This document shows positions 12,601 through 24,654 of a stretch of 64,000 bases of DNA, one piece after another. The notes below the pieces were generated by a model. That model was not told where the DNA came from, did not search any database, and saw only the letters and a program-made list of their open reading frames with translations. The translations under genes were made by a program, and so were the position numbers. This stretch comes from Phytoseiulus persimilis (lineage: Eukaryota > Arthropoda > Arachnida > Mesostigmata > Phytoseiidae), in contig CM075101.1 of assembly GCA_037576195.1 (NCBI GenBank), forward strand, positions 868,001 through 932,000, written 5' to 3'. The stretch's first letter is position 1. Every line of letters starts with the position of its first letter.

Positions 12601-14850
12601 CCTGGCTGCTGGGGGTGCTTTCAAGAACCGAGGGCGGTACACTGAATCGGAGTGATTTGCGGCGAAAATAGAGAATCATTGGATAGACCCGGTACCAATA
12701 TCCGAATCATTCGGCCATTTCCAAGTGCATTCCACTGACTGAGATACCTTCCTTTCTACTTCGTTGAGGAGTTACGAGAGGGAAAGCGAGAGAAATGATA
12801 TTGGCCAGGTGGCAGGGCCTTCAGAGAGGGGTATATACGGTCGATTGTTTCTATTTTCCGGAGCATCAAGATAACTTCATTCGGTTCAGTGGCAAGTGAC
12901 CAGCCTACTTTTGCGCGTCGCACGCAAGCCCGGCCAGTCCTGATCGCTTTAAGGGAAGTCTCGAAAAAATTGGGTCATTCTCGAAATCACCTCCGGGCCT
13001 CAATGGTCATCAAATCCACTCCAACAATCACCCAAAATCAAAGCTCAAAGTCATCCTCTGATCAATCTTTCATGTTTGAGAAAATAGAATAATTGACAAA
13101 GTTACGGCCAAAACAAAGTTGGGCTCGGGCATCGAGGCGGCAGGGGCATCAGGCACAAACCGTCCGATCACTCACGAAATGAGCGTTCGGGATGACGTCC
13201 GCGCTGTCAAATAACTTCAATCTTCTCCTGATGAGTCTGGAAGAGGAAGCTCGAGAACCAATCACTCTTCTTTTTCCGGTCGAAGTTTCGGTTGAATCTC
13301 TCCATAGTCCCGCTAGCGGTTCCGTTAGAACGCAACTGGGTTGAATAGTTAACCTGGTCGTTCCGGGGAGCTAAAGAAATTCGAAGCAACGGATGCCATC
13401 ACAAGTTCTCGTGGTTTCAGAGTCTAGAGCGTGGAAGTTCCCGCAGTCAAATTCCTCATCCGATTTCTGGCGCGATTCCCAGAGAAGTTATAGTGAATCT
13501 CCTACGATTTTTCCACGATATCTCGATATTGGAGTCGTCGCATGAGTACAGGAATAATCACATTCCGAGGTCTCCCTTGCGTATTGTGGCTTCATCACAT
13601 CTATACACATGAATATAGAATACATTGGTATCATGCTGTCACATCATCTGAGATAGAAGTTCCGCGCGAGCCCGCACGGAGCATCGTCGAAGGTCGGTGC
13701 GCTACTGCTCGCGGCACTCGGAAGTCCAAGCCACACAACAACGGCCCCTCCACGATAAACTGGAAATCAGGGTGGTATGGGGTGTCCCGTCACACGAAAC
13801 TGAGGGTAAACTTCTAAATATCGATCCTCGGATATGAAGAGCGATGGAGCCTCAAAGAGCTCCATATAATCGAGATCGCCTGTGGGAACTCGACGAAGAC
13901 GCCAACCATTCAACCGAGCTGGTATTACTGGGATTTTTCTTTCACTTTTCGTGGAACGACTCACAAAGAGGGGACCTTATCACACTAGAACTGTGGGAAC
14001 GGGAGGAAAGAAGAATGACGATGGGGAGCAGCAATGAGAGCCGTGGGCGAAAATGCACTGCTGGTTACCACCGCTCTCATTGAGCTCGATCACTCTGGCC
14101 CTAAAAACCTTCAGAGAAGGCGAATCTGATGTGAAAACAGCTTTCGGTTCGAATTCGATAGAGTATAAGACGCAAGATATCATGATCGTCGGCATATTCG
14201 CCGTCATCCTCAAAGATAATCAGTTACAAAACCTTATATAAATGACGTTTAACAATTAAGAGTTCAAATATTGATGACGAGTGATCGAAGTTCAAGTGCA
14301 GCTATCCACACGTGGGACTTCTGCGGATAGCTTGGGACGGAATGAAACCGGAATGAAATGAATATAAGGGATCCGATACTAGGGTGCAGCCTCCTCCGAA
14401 ATAGATGTTTCTCGATTCGTTGAACTGTCTTTGAGAAACGAGACTGCTACATAAATACACGCGGCTTCTCAACATTACCTCAGAACCCGGATACAAGCTA
14501 CGGCTTCCCACAGGATCGAAATGATAAGGAAAAAAATACCGGAGATAAAGGCACTCTCGCTTTTCGCAACAAGGTTGCGGGTACCGCTGAGTTCGGGAAG
14601 ACCAAGTGCTCTCCGTCGAGACGAAAATTATGAAGAGCGCATCCTGGAGAACTACTCGGTTGAATTCATGGAACGTGCCAGACATGACATTCATGCAGAA
14701 AATGACTCCTGAAGACGCGTCCAAACCGATCGGTGGGCAAAGCAGCGCATGCGAGATCATTCTCCGAGATTTTGATCATTAGGCCTGGTCACGGAGCACT
14801 GTCATCGCACGAGAAGTGCAACCCGAACTTTTCGAATCATTCAGTGGAGC

Positions 14851-15112
14851 CGATTTTGTGCGAATGAATTGAGCGACTTCCACAGTGACAGGTGTATGAA
14901 ATGTGTGTCTCGCACTTATGAAACGCATGAGTGGTACCTCTCATAGCTTCCGGGATGTTGAGACGCCGAGAAATCATCCCCCATCGGGGACGATGTCCCA
15001 AATACACAGCCTAACGCCATTCCGGAGATTCTGGGTGCGAATCATAGGTGCGAGATGCATATTTCATACACCTGTCAGTGTGGAAGTCGCTCAGTTCATT
15101 CGCATAAAATCG
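14851..15112. repeat. 77-bp inverted repeat with about 108-bp loop
   Basis: Left arm 14851-14927 and right arm 15036-15112 are reverse complements at close to 90% by eye. Shared words include GCGAATGAA, GAGCGACTTCCACA, TGACAGGTGTATGAAAT and TCTCGCAC. The transcript of either strand would fold into a long hairpin. It may be a small foldback transposable element. I see no gene inside and no clear target duplication. Confidence 0.7.
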
Positions 15113-16281
15113 TCTTCGGTAAGACCAGTAAGGAATCTCGATATGGTATGATATGCTGCAAATCTATATCGGCGATCCGTTCACGCGCATGAGTGGGTGG
15201 AGCGAGGATCTTACGCAGTTAGCGTCCGTTGAATATCTTCGGGAAGGTAACGGGCGCTGATGCCCTCTGCCCACAACGAATGTGCACGGGTCTGTGGTCA
15301 AATTCGGGGATGCTCGGCGCTCGCAAGAATGCGAACTGCACACAGCAGCTGCAAGTGAAGCCCCAACGTACAATGTTGAGCGCCACAGAAGAAACAACGC
15401 TAAGCCCAGCAGAGAAACTTTTCTGATTCGATCGCAATGACCCGATGAGTCATTAATCCGAGGAAATCGTTTTCCTGATCTCGGACCGATGCGGCTGTTC
15501 CATTTCCCTTGAAGGAGCCATTGAAGTGCTCTCGGCGGCGGCGAGACGGGCTCGGGAGACTCAGAGCATGGATGGAAAGGCGCGACCGAGTTTTCCATGG
15601 GAGTCATGAAGTAAGGAGTGTATCCGTTCAAGCTGAACGGAGAGAAATCTGAAAACAGCATTCGCTGGAGCCTCCCCTCTTCTTGATTCAGGAACCGCTT
15701 TCACCGGAACCCTCAGGAATTGAGCAGGAACCATTGTGGAGGCAAGAATACCGCTGCACCTCTTTTCACTTATGCATATCCTGATTAGTCGACGCCCACG
15801 TTCGAAGGCGAATCGCTGAGTCGTTTTTTCGTGGCATGGTCCATCAGACCCAATGTTTCTCAGCTGCATTATCCCATCGAGCGAGGAAGATGAGACACAC
15901 GAACATGCCAGTCCAGATCGAGGAGCCGCACTCTCTCCATGGTTCAAATGCAAGGAACTCTTTACTGGTTACGAGCGCCTCACAGATACCGTGGGGAACT
16001 TCCTCGATATCCAAGTCGAGCCCCGGCTGCTGAGACTGCGGTTGTATCTGGAGTTTGAATACTTTTTGGTACTTTTGTGACGTGGAAGGTGGCCGCATTC
16101 CATTGCAGAAGACATGCATCTATTTGAATCATCCTCTCCAGCTGTCCACAGGTTCGAGAGAGATTCCTCTCTTGTGCAGTAAAATCCCCAGTCCAAATTT
16201 TTCCCCCGTCCTATCCAGAACCATGCGCCAATCGCTGGAGACGAAGTGAAGACTCGCAGAATTTTCGGTTTAACATTCTCA

Positions 16282-16287
16282 GTTTAT
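16282..16287 (-). terminator. Candidate poly(A) signal for the Na+/K+-ATPase gene
   Basis: AATAAA on the minus strand, the first one met downstream of the ATPase stop codon. It implies a 3'UTR of about 1 kb that includes the GTT-rich tract near 16.74-16.83 kb. Assignment is by position only. Confidence 0.45.
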
Positions 16288-17265
16288 TATGATCGGTCTG
16301 TGATCAATGCCTCAAAAAATCTCTCTCAGAGAGCTCGACAATACTCATTCGGATGTTGTTCGCACTCTCCATCAGAATGGATTGGGTTTCAATCCATATG
16401 ACTGATGTTTCGCTCAGGGTGTTCTGAAAGATGGCTTGGTGTTCTGTTTCTAGTCGCAGCGATTCGAATTTCTTTCGTCATGTGGTTTTGCTCGCTTGAA
16501 TTGTGTTGAGTCTCGAGGATGATTCTAAAACTGTCAAGTTATCTCGTGATGATGATGATGTGAGAGAAGTTCTAGCGATAGAAAGAGACGCCACGATCTG
16601 AGGGAGCTGCTCCTGCCAGAGCAGCGGTGAAAGAACGCAGCTTGTCTGTTAGAGTATTTCAGACCTTCACGCACTGACAGGGATGTTATTCTTGTTGTGC
16701 TTCGAGTGCGGAGAGATTTTTGGCATTTGTTTGGAACACTTTGTTGTTGTTTCTGATGTTTTTGTTTCAGCAGTTGTTCCTTTTCAGTGGTTGTCGTTAC
16801 CGTTACCGTTGTTGCCGTTGTCGTTGTTGTTTCATTCTGTCAATACCATGAGACTATGAGAGCGGGGCGTAGCCTGTTTTGTGTAACATGGCGTGCCCGC
16901 GCAAGCCAGAGTGTTCGATCCGAACCGCCTGGCGCTAGGATCTGGTTAAAACGGTTGCGTGCGCTTCGAAAATTATCTTATTTTACTTAATCACCTCACA
17001 ACTTTTCCCAGTCTTGCCCAGTCAATTCTTCACCCCATCCTTAAACCATTGGGTCGTTGGCAGTGGAAATCTCTGGAATGAATGAAAGATCCGATACGGG
17101 GCAGGGATCCATCGGGCAAGGAAAGCCTTCAGACGATTGGCAAGTCTGGGTTCATTGTTGATACTTGTGATTGCTGAATTGTTGTTGTCGATAAAATGTT
17201 TCGGAAATCGTCGAAACAGGGCCCGGCCGTTCGAGGAACCTGGGCGATGGTAGCAGCACACGCAT

Positions 17266-20200
17266 CTAGTAGTAGGTTTCCAATTCGACGAATCCGCCGG
17301 GATTCCTCCTGATGATGTATCGACGGATTTCGTCGTACACGAAGATGAGAATCGAGAAGGGAATGGCAGGCAGCCACCAGTTGATTTTGAGCGGGTACAT
17401 GCGGAGACCTTTGTCCATTCCTGGGCAGTACGACAGGAAGGCGGCCAGAGCAGTCTCGAAGACGAGACCGAAGTTGAGAACATGGTTGCGCATGCCCTGG
17501 TGGATGATTGAGTTACGACGCGTCTTACAAATGATCAAATCGGCCCACTGGACGATAACAATCGAGACAAAGAAGGCAGTGTGGCAGGTGAACTCGAGCG
17601 CTTTCCTGTGATGATAGGTCCATTCTTGACCGTAGGAATCCTCGAGATCGTTCACCGCCTTTGAGTCCCATTCCTTACGCAGGCCGAGGAGACGCGATGG
17701 CCAGAATCCGTTTTCGCCCATGATCACGAAGTAGGCGAAGAATCCGGCCGCGGCCTGCATCATGCCAATCTGACCGTAGGCGATAGAGATCAGTCTGTTG
17801 AGGGAGGGAATGAATCTATTAGTGTCTGACGAGTGTCATAGGATACGGATCACGGACTTACCAGTCCTGACAGTCCTCACAGATGCAGAATGGGACAGAA
17901 CGCGCGCCGAAATAGACGGGAGAACGAATGAATCAGGAATCGAGAGAGAAACGGACGAAAAAAACAGAACGCAGAAACACGAACCTCTCGTTGACAAGTT
18001 TATCCTTTTTAGGATCACGAGGAGCACGCTTCATGATGTCGCTTTCAGCTGTTTCGTAAGCTAGGGAAATGGCGGGAACCTAGGGGAAACGGAAAAAAAA
18101 ACGGGAACTCAGGAAACTCAATAGAAATGTAATCACAATGTACCTTTCGTTCACGAGCTTGTCGTGTCGAGGATCACGTGGTTTTCGTTTCATGATATCG
18201 GATTCGGAGCGTTCGTATGCAAGCGAAATCGCAGGAACCTAAACGATCGAGTCGGAAGATATCCGAACAGTGGCAGCATGCGCACAAGGGATTAGTTAGC
18301 GTTATCACGATTGTCAGTAATCAGCTCGCTACCGTTAGAACTAATGCTCTTGAGAGGAGCCACTGGAGAATGGTCAATAGCTCTTGGCGAAATCTTTGGA
18401 AACGTACCATGTCAGTTCCGAGATCGATGCAGAGGATGGTGACGGTGCCGAGAGGCAGGGGCACGTCGGCCAAGATGAACAGGAGGAAAGGAGAGATTTC
18501 GGGAATGTTCGAGGTCAGAGTGTACGCAATGGACTTTTTCAAGTTGTCGAAAATGAGACGACCTTCTTCAACACCGGTGACGATGGAAGCGAAGTTGTCG
18601 TCCAACAGGATCATGTCGGCCGCTTGTTTGGATACGTCCGATCCGGAGATACCCATGGCGACTCCAATGTCGGCCTTTTTGAGCGCGGGAGAATCGTTGA
18701 CACCGTCACCTGTTACGGCGACGATGGCTCCTAGTCGTTGACAGCCCTCGACAATGATCAGTTTCTGTTGCGGAGATGTACGAGCGAACACGATCTCAGA
18801 GTGGTGACGCAGGATGTCATCCAGCTGCTCGGTGGCGATGTCACGGAGTTCCGAACCGTGGATAACGGCAGCTTTGGCATCACGGGGGTTGACCTCCTCC
18901 ACGGGAATGTTGAGCCGTAGAGCAATATCTTCCACGGTCTCGTTTCCGTCCGAGATGATTCCGACGGCCTTGGCAATAGCCTTGGCAGTGATGGGATGGT
19001 CACCGGTTACCATGATTACTTTGATACCTGAGGAGGGATTGAAGACGCGTCAGACACGGATCGGCTTATCGTTGATGTTGAATAGAGACAAAAATTTTGA
19101 GCGACAAACAAGTGTCCGGAGTCTCTAGCAGTACTGACCGGCAGATCTGCATTTGGCGACGGCATCGGGTACAGCAGCACGAGGGGGATCGATCATGGAC
19201 ACAAGCCCAAGGAAACGAAGGTTGGTAAGGGGGAAGTTCTGCTCATCAGCGTCGAATGGATAGCCCTTTTGGTACTGGTCGGAAGGCAATTTGTAATCGC
19301 AAAAACCAATAACTCGTTCTCCGAGTCCTCCCAATTCCAAATAAGCGTTGTTGAAGGCCTCTTTCATCTCTTCATCGAGAACCTTCTCCTTGCCGTTGAT
19401 GAATATAGTTCCGCAACGGTCGAGGATACGCTCAGGGGCACCTGTAAAGAGTTCGAGCTTGAAATTGTCATCGAATCCGCACCCTTTTGTCACCGATCGC
19501 TCGAGGTCGCGATTTGGTCAGCTTGATCACGCTGCCCGATTGAGAGTCTTACCCTTCATGCAAAGAATGTAGCTGGGGTCATCTGCAGTTTCGGTTTCAT
19601 GAATTGTTACGTGGTATTTATTGGTTGAATTGAAGGGAACTTCGCAAATCTTGTGGTTGCGCTGTCTATATGAAGCGATGTTGCCAACGGCGAGCTCCAT
19701 GCATTTTAGGATGGCTTGTTCGGAGGCGTCTCCGGAGCATTCGCGTTTCAGAATCGGTACGTTCTCCTGTCCAACTTTGAATTCGGCGCGCGAGCACAGC
19801 ATGCACACGCGAGCAAGAGCCTTCCATCCGGTGGAGGTTTTGTCGTATTGAACTCCGGATTGATCTTCAGTCGTGTCGGCTTCGATGATCTGGTTGTCGA
19901 ACCACATGTGGGCCACCGTCATCCTGTTCTGGGTCAGGGTTCCGGTTTTGTCGGAACAGATAGTGGACGTTGATCCGAGGGTCTCGACAGCCTCGAGATT
20001 CTTGACGAGACAGTTCTTGGCAGCCATACGTTTGGCTGTGAGCGTTAGGCACACGGTGACAGTGGCCAGGAGACCCTCGGGCACGTTGGCGACGATGATT
20101 CCAATAAGGAAGATGACGGCATCGAGCCAGTGGTATCCCAGGATGAAGGCAATGATGAAGAAAGACACTCCGAGGAACACGGCCACACCGGTGATGATGT

Positions 20201-22336
20201 GGATGAAATGAGCGATTTCACGGGCAATGGGGGTCTCGCCCATCTCGAGGCCAGAGGCCAAGTTAGCGATACGTCCCATCACAGTACGGTCTCCCGTGTT
20301 GATAACAACGCCCAAGCCGGTTCCTTCGACACAGTTCGTGGAGAAGAATGCAAGATTCCTAGTTTCGAGAGGGTTCTCGTTGGTCATTTCGGGGGATCGA
20401 GTCTGGGGCTCCGACTCTCCGGTGAGAGAGGAGTTGTCGACCTGGAGGAAGAGGCAGAGCGTTTAGGGACGAGAAAACTCTCAACAGCATGGGCGTAGAC
20501 CTCCAAAGCGGTCGGCCCTACTTGAACCGATCGGGAAGCTCACCTTGAACCCTTGCGCCTGGATGACACGCATGTCGGCGGGGACTCGGTCGCCTCCTTT
20601 GACTTCGACGATGTCTCCAGCGACGACTTCTTCAGCCGGGAGATTCATCTTGTGTCCGTCTCGAATGACCACAGCGTATTGGGGAACCATGTTTTTGAAG
20701 GACTCCATGATTTTGGACGATCTCGCTTCCTGGTAGTATGAGAAGCAACCGGTGACGATTACGACGACGGCGAGCACAACTCCAAGGTACAGGTTATCAT
20801 CGGGTGGCTCTTCGAAAGTAGTGGCCTGGATGGAGTAGGCGATGAAGCACAGTACTGCACCTATCCACAGAAGCAAGGAAAACCCTCCGAAGAGGTTCTT
20901 ACAAAACTTGACCCACTCTGGGGTCTTCTTCGGTGGAGTAAGTGCATTGGGCCCATCCCTCTCTAGAACCTCTCTGGCCTGCTGGCTCGTCAACCCAGTG
21001 GTGGGATTCGTGCCTAGTCTGGCGTAGAGGTCCTCCAGGGTAATCTTGTGCTCGTCCATATCGACTTCCTGCTTGAGGGCGTCGAGGTCTCTCTCGCCCT
21101 TCTTCTTGGACACCTTGGGTCGCCCGTCGGCTGCACGGCCATCATCGGGCGTTCCCTTGTTGACTGCCGTCCTATAACTGTCACCGCGACCGTACTGAAA
21201 GCAACGAAAGACTAATTATTTCCACAAGATCACGACGGAGCTTTGATCCGCCCAACCAAAAACCAGGCCCTATCTGACCGATTCATCCCTTTCGGTTCGG
21301 ATAACTCTAGCGATGGGATCGGAGTGCGGAACGATCTAGCCATTCTTTGGAGAAAGTTGACTGCGTATCCGTGACAACTGAATCCCGTGGCCGACGATGA
21401 TCATCAGGTAGTTAAGTCGTGGCTAGTCGAGAAATGCCCTTCGCGTGTCCTCTACAGAACACGGATCGAAGGAGAGATGTATAACAAAGCGGATTATTTT
21501 TGGCGATCGATAGAAAAACGATTCTCAGGTCTGAACGTTTCCAGGCAGAACTAACACGATGATTGAGGAGTGAGCGAGGTCGCGCGTGCGAGCCTCCGAA
21601 CGGTTGGACTCGGTGTAGGAAGGTCGTAAATCTTGTCGCGATAATCGTGAGCATTTCTATCCGATGACATTAGAGGTCATTTGAACCAATGACATGCTGT
21701 GTGTAACGTAGTACATAGCGCGTCGAGTACCGAAATAGAGCGTGCTTGCCGTTTGCCAGCCGGTCGACATCTATTTATACGGCGCGTTTCCTCGTCGAGT
21801 CGGAGACTTGCGTCTAAAGGTCAGACGACCCAGTTGCTACCCCTGCATCGAAACGACGGAGCCCTATGCCGTCACGAGTCAACCGGCTCACACTCTCCGA
21901 GCCTACTCTGCTTTGTGTCTGATCTATCGTGGGAGGCTGTTCTCGTCAAACGACAGAGCGTCGCCCGACGCTCACAATAACTTTACCCTACGATTAATTC
22001 AGATTCCGAAAACACAAGAGCGGCCGACTCGTAGAGCAGAAGCGCCCGAATAAACAGTCAGCGCCGATCCGTGTCGTCAGATGACGTAGAGGAAAATGTT
22101 GTTGCTAATGCTGTGATCAGCACCACACAATTCTCCGGCTCGTCGAGAAACGAAGTGGACGCTCATGGATTCCAGCCGATTTAGCCAAAGAGGACGATTG
22201 AAAGTCAGACGAGCCAGATCTGCCAGCGCTCGAGCTTGGAAACCTTCGAGCCACAAGAAATATTTCTCCTTCCAAGGGGTCGGTTTTGCAGCGCGCGAGT
22301 ACCTACCTGGTTGCCGTTGCTGTTTAATGGAGCCAT
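17266..22336 (-). CDS. ATPalpha: Na+/K+-transporting ATPase alpha subunit, complete
   Basis: Catalytic subunit of the plasma membrane sodium pump (P-type ATPase, three Na+ out and two K+ in per ATP). Coding exons: 22307-22336 (10 codons, [10 protein letters not shown]), 20544-21194, 19553-20441, 19139-19441, 18408-19027, one of two alternative 95-bp exons (18144-18238 or 17985-18079), and 17266-17794. With one alternative exon these join in frame to 1038 residues, normal for the family. The phosphorylated Asp sits in [15 protein letters not shown] at about residue 391. Other signatures are [45 protein letters not shown] and [15 protein letters not shown], and the C-terminal tail ends in ETYY. 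The first extracellular loop keeps Gln and Asn at the two positions linked to ouabain sensitivity ([12 protein letters not shown]), so it is predicted sensitive. The start exon was found by phase, donor GTAGGT and its match to the short first exon of other arthropods; additional alternative first exons are possible. Confidence 0.96.
17985..18079 (-). other. ATPase alternative exon b (second in transcript order)
   Basis: A 95-bp exon with the same phases as exon a, after acceptor CCTAG and before donor GTTCGT. It encodes [18 protein letters not shown] followed by [13 protein letters not shown], differing from exon a at five of about 32 residues. Joining a to b would add 95 bases, which is not a multiple of three and would shift the frame, so only one can be used per mRNA. 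Confidence 0.92.
18144..18238 (-). other. ATPase alternative exon a (first in transcript order)
   Basis: A 95-bp coding exon, entering in phase 0 after TTTAG and leaving in phase 2 at donor GTACAT. It encodes [18 protein letters not shown] followed by [13 protein letters not shown]. It covers the loop between transmembrane helices 6 and 7 and is homologous to exon b 64 bp further on. Confidence 0.92.
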
Positions 22337-24616
22337 GCTGAAGTTCCTTAACGACGCGACCGCGCCGTCGCAAAGCCGTGACTGAACTCTCCATCGAAAA
22401 GCGCCGTCGGTAGGAGGCTAGCATAGACGGTAGCGGCAGCGGGACCGACGGCAACAACGACGGAAAGGGTAGCTCGACCGGCAGAAAGCAGTTTGGTCGA
22501 CCAACAGTGGTTGCCACGACAACCCACGGAAACAGCTAGACGGGCACACCGGGCTCCCAGCGAGTCAACCAGGCCTCTAACCTGCCTCTCTGCATGAGTG
22601 TCAGACAGACGAGGGGTCACCTCCAAGGAGGACAAGATGAGGAACCAGTCCATGAACGGATGCCGGTGACAATCGTCACCAGCAGCTCAGGTATCTCTCC
22701 ATCTATCAGTGTGTCCGCGGCTTGGCCGGAAGCTTGACAAGAGCTCCACTCACTCCATTACGTTCGCAACATCGAGATATGGCCAACGAATCCACTTCTA
22801 CCATCGTCAATGACAAACACAGGAAACTGGCAGCGGCAGTGCCATCAACGCCACCGTTTCGAGACGAACGCCGATGGGCGACAGAATCACTCACGATAGA
22901 AGGCACTCGGACGTCTGGACCCCTGTGCAGAAGTCAGGCTACGGTTCGGCCAACGATGATATTTCCGGAGAAGATTCCCGGAGGCGGGTTGAAAATTCGC
23001 CGGGCTTGGAATGCGTGAATCGGATTTGCGGCTCGCTCGAAACCTCAAATCCAGCTTGAATCTTCGAGTGGCTGTTTCGAGGGCTCACTCAATGGCGAAA
23101 GATTCGAGCTCAAGTTCCCGCGCGCACCTCTGGCAATAGAACGGGGTTTAGAGGGAATTCCGGTCCCGCATAGCAGTGCGGCTTCGATACGAGGAGACAC
23201 GCACCCGAGACACTGATCGAGATCCTGTCAATCTTTGCTAGATCAAGCTCCCCGGACCCGGAGAAGGAGCAAGACTCCTGATTTTAATCATGCAACAAAC
23301 AATCAGACGAGGATCACACACAACATTGCTGGCAGAGAATGGAATACGTATCCGCAAACCAGTACTTAATGAAATATAACCGCGGAGCTGCTCGATGGAC
23401 TCAGGCGTCCATAGTTCTGGATTTCCACAGTAATGTAACTGAATAACCCGTCACGATCGATCCACTGCACAGAAAATGCGAATGGGGATGTAGTTTACGG
23501 TCGTAGTAAAATAGCGCAGCGCTGCTCAGATCTCAAAAATATATCCTCAGTGAAACGATACTCTCGACCGAACCCAGATACAGAGGGCATGAGGGCACCG
23601 CCCGGTCTTGTGCCGTTGTCACCAGTGCCGCCATCATCGTGCTAGCAGAGGTCACCCCTATCAAACGAAGGACAAACATGACTCCCGATTTCTTAAGTCG
23701 ATTCTCGCTCAATCAAATACTTTCAATTGAAATCGCGCGCCAGAGACGATCCGAACCCGAGGCAGGTTGATCCCTAATCTCTTGGAGATTGAATGTGTCG
23801 AGTGAGACCGTGCGCTGCATCCTCTTCGAGCACCCGAGCAAAAGCGCTCACCGGGAGACGAATTAATCCCTGTTCTATTCTGAGTGCATGCGCGCATCGA
23901 AGTCATGTGCAAAACGAGCGAGCATTGTCTCGTGTGGAGGAGTCGAAACTTGATCCCAGCAATCTTGTTCGAAAACAAGATACTGAGGCGGCCCGGCTGG
24001 CTCTAAGGCACCCAAAGAGAGGGCCCGCCGTTTCAGTCTGGAGCCCGTGACGGCGGATGACGTTGTAGCTGCAGTCGGCTGTTCACTCATTCACTCATCC
24101 ATTCACCCATCCATCGAGTGGTTGCTTTTCCTTGCCACGAACTCCCTCGCAGCTAGCCTGCTGGTGCTATGGCTGCCTCGACGACTCTTGCTCCGACTGC
24201 ACCAGCTGAGTCGAGAAGCAGGCTGCGAACTTCTGCAATGGTCGCATGCCGGCGTACGAGCGACTTTTGCCGGACAGCAGGGGCCGTGGATCAGCGTAGA
24301 TCCCTTGATCGAGAGGCCCTTGGCGTTGAGCTCGGATGCTCTCGCGGTTACTGATCAGGGAGACGGTGAAGCATTTGTCGAACGGGCGATCGTTCGCTCA
24401 CTCGATCATCTACTTGTTCCTACAGTCGCTCACCTGATCGTCCTTGTCGCCCATGGTGCTTTCTTCTCCTTCTGCCTCCTTGAGTGACTACAAGGAGTTC
24501 GACAGATTGCGCTCTACTTGGGAGCAGAAGACGGCGATGTTTTCCGACTCGATGTTCAGAGGCAAAGACAAGCAGCCAGGCCAGCAACGGGCCGCACTCA
24601 CACAGCGGCAACTAAC

Positions 24617-24654
24617 ACAGACAGACAGCCAGCCAGCCAGCCAGCCAGTCAGTC
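24617..24654. repeat. AGAC/AGCC/AGTC tetranucleotide microsatellite
   Basis: Direct reading shows CAGACAGACAG followed by several CCAG units and CAGTCAGTC. Coding translations across it are artefacts of the repeat. Confidence 0.85.

Larger units (their letters stand above)
6839..16281. other. Long non-coding stretch, no gene recognised
   Basis: About 9.4 kb upstream of the SLC6 exon and downstream of the ATPase gene. The left part should contain the transporter's 5'UTR and control region. It holds a CCTG/CCCG microsatellite, a two-unit 45-bp repeat near 9.55 kb and an inverted repeat near 14.9-15.1 kb, listed separately. Open frames here are short or of biased composition, and none carries a recognisable domain, splice-consistent exon chain or poly(A) site. 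Confidence 0.5.
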
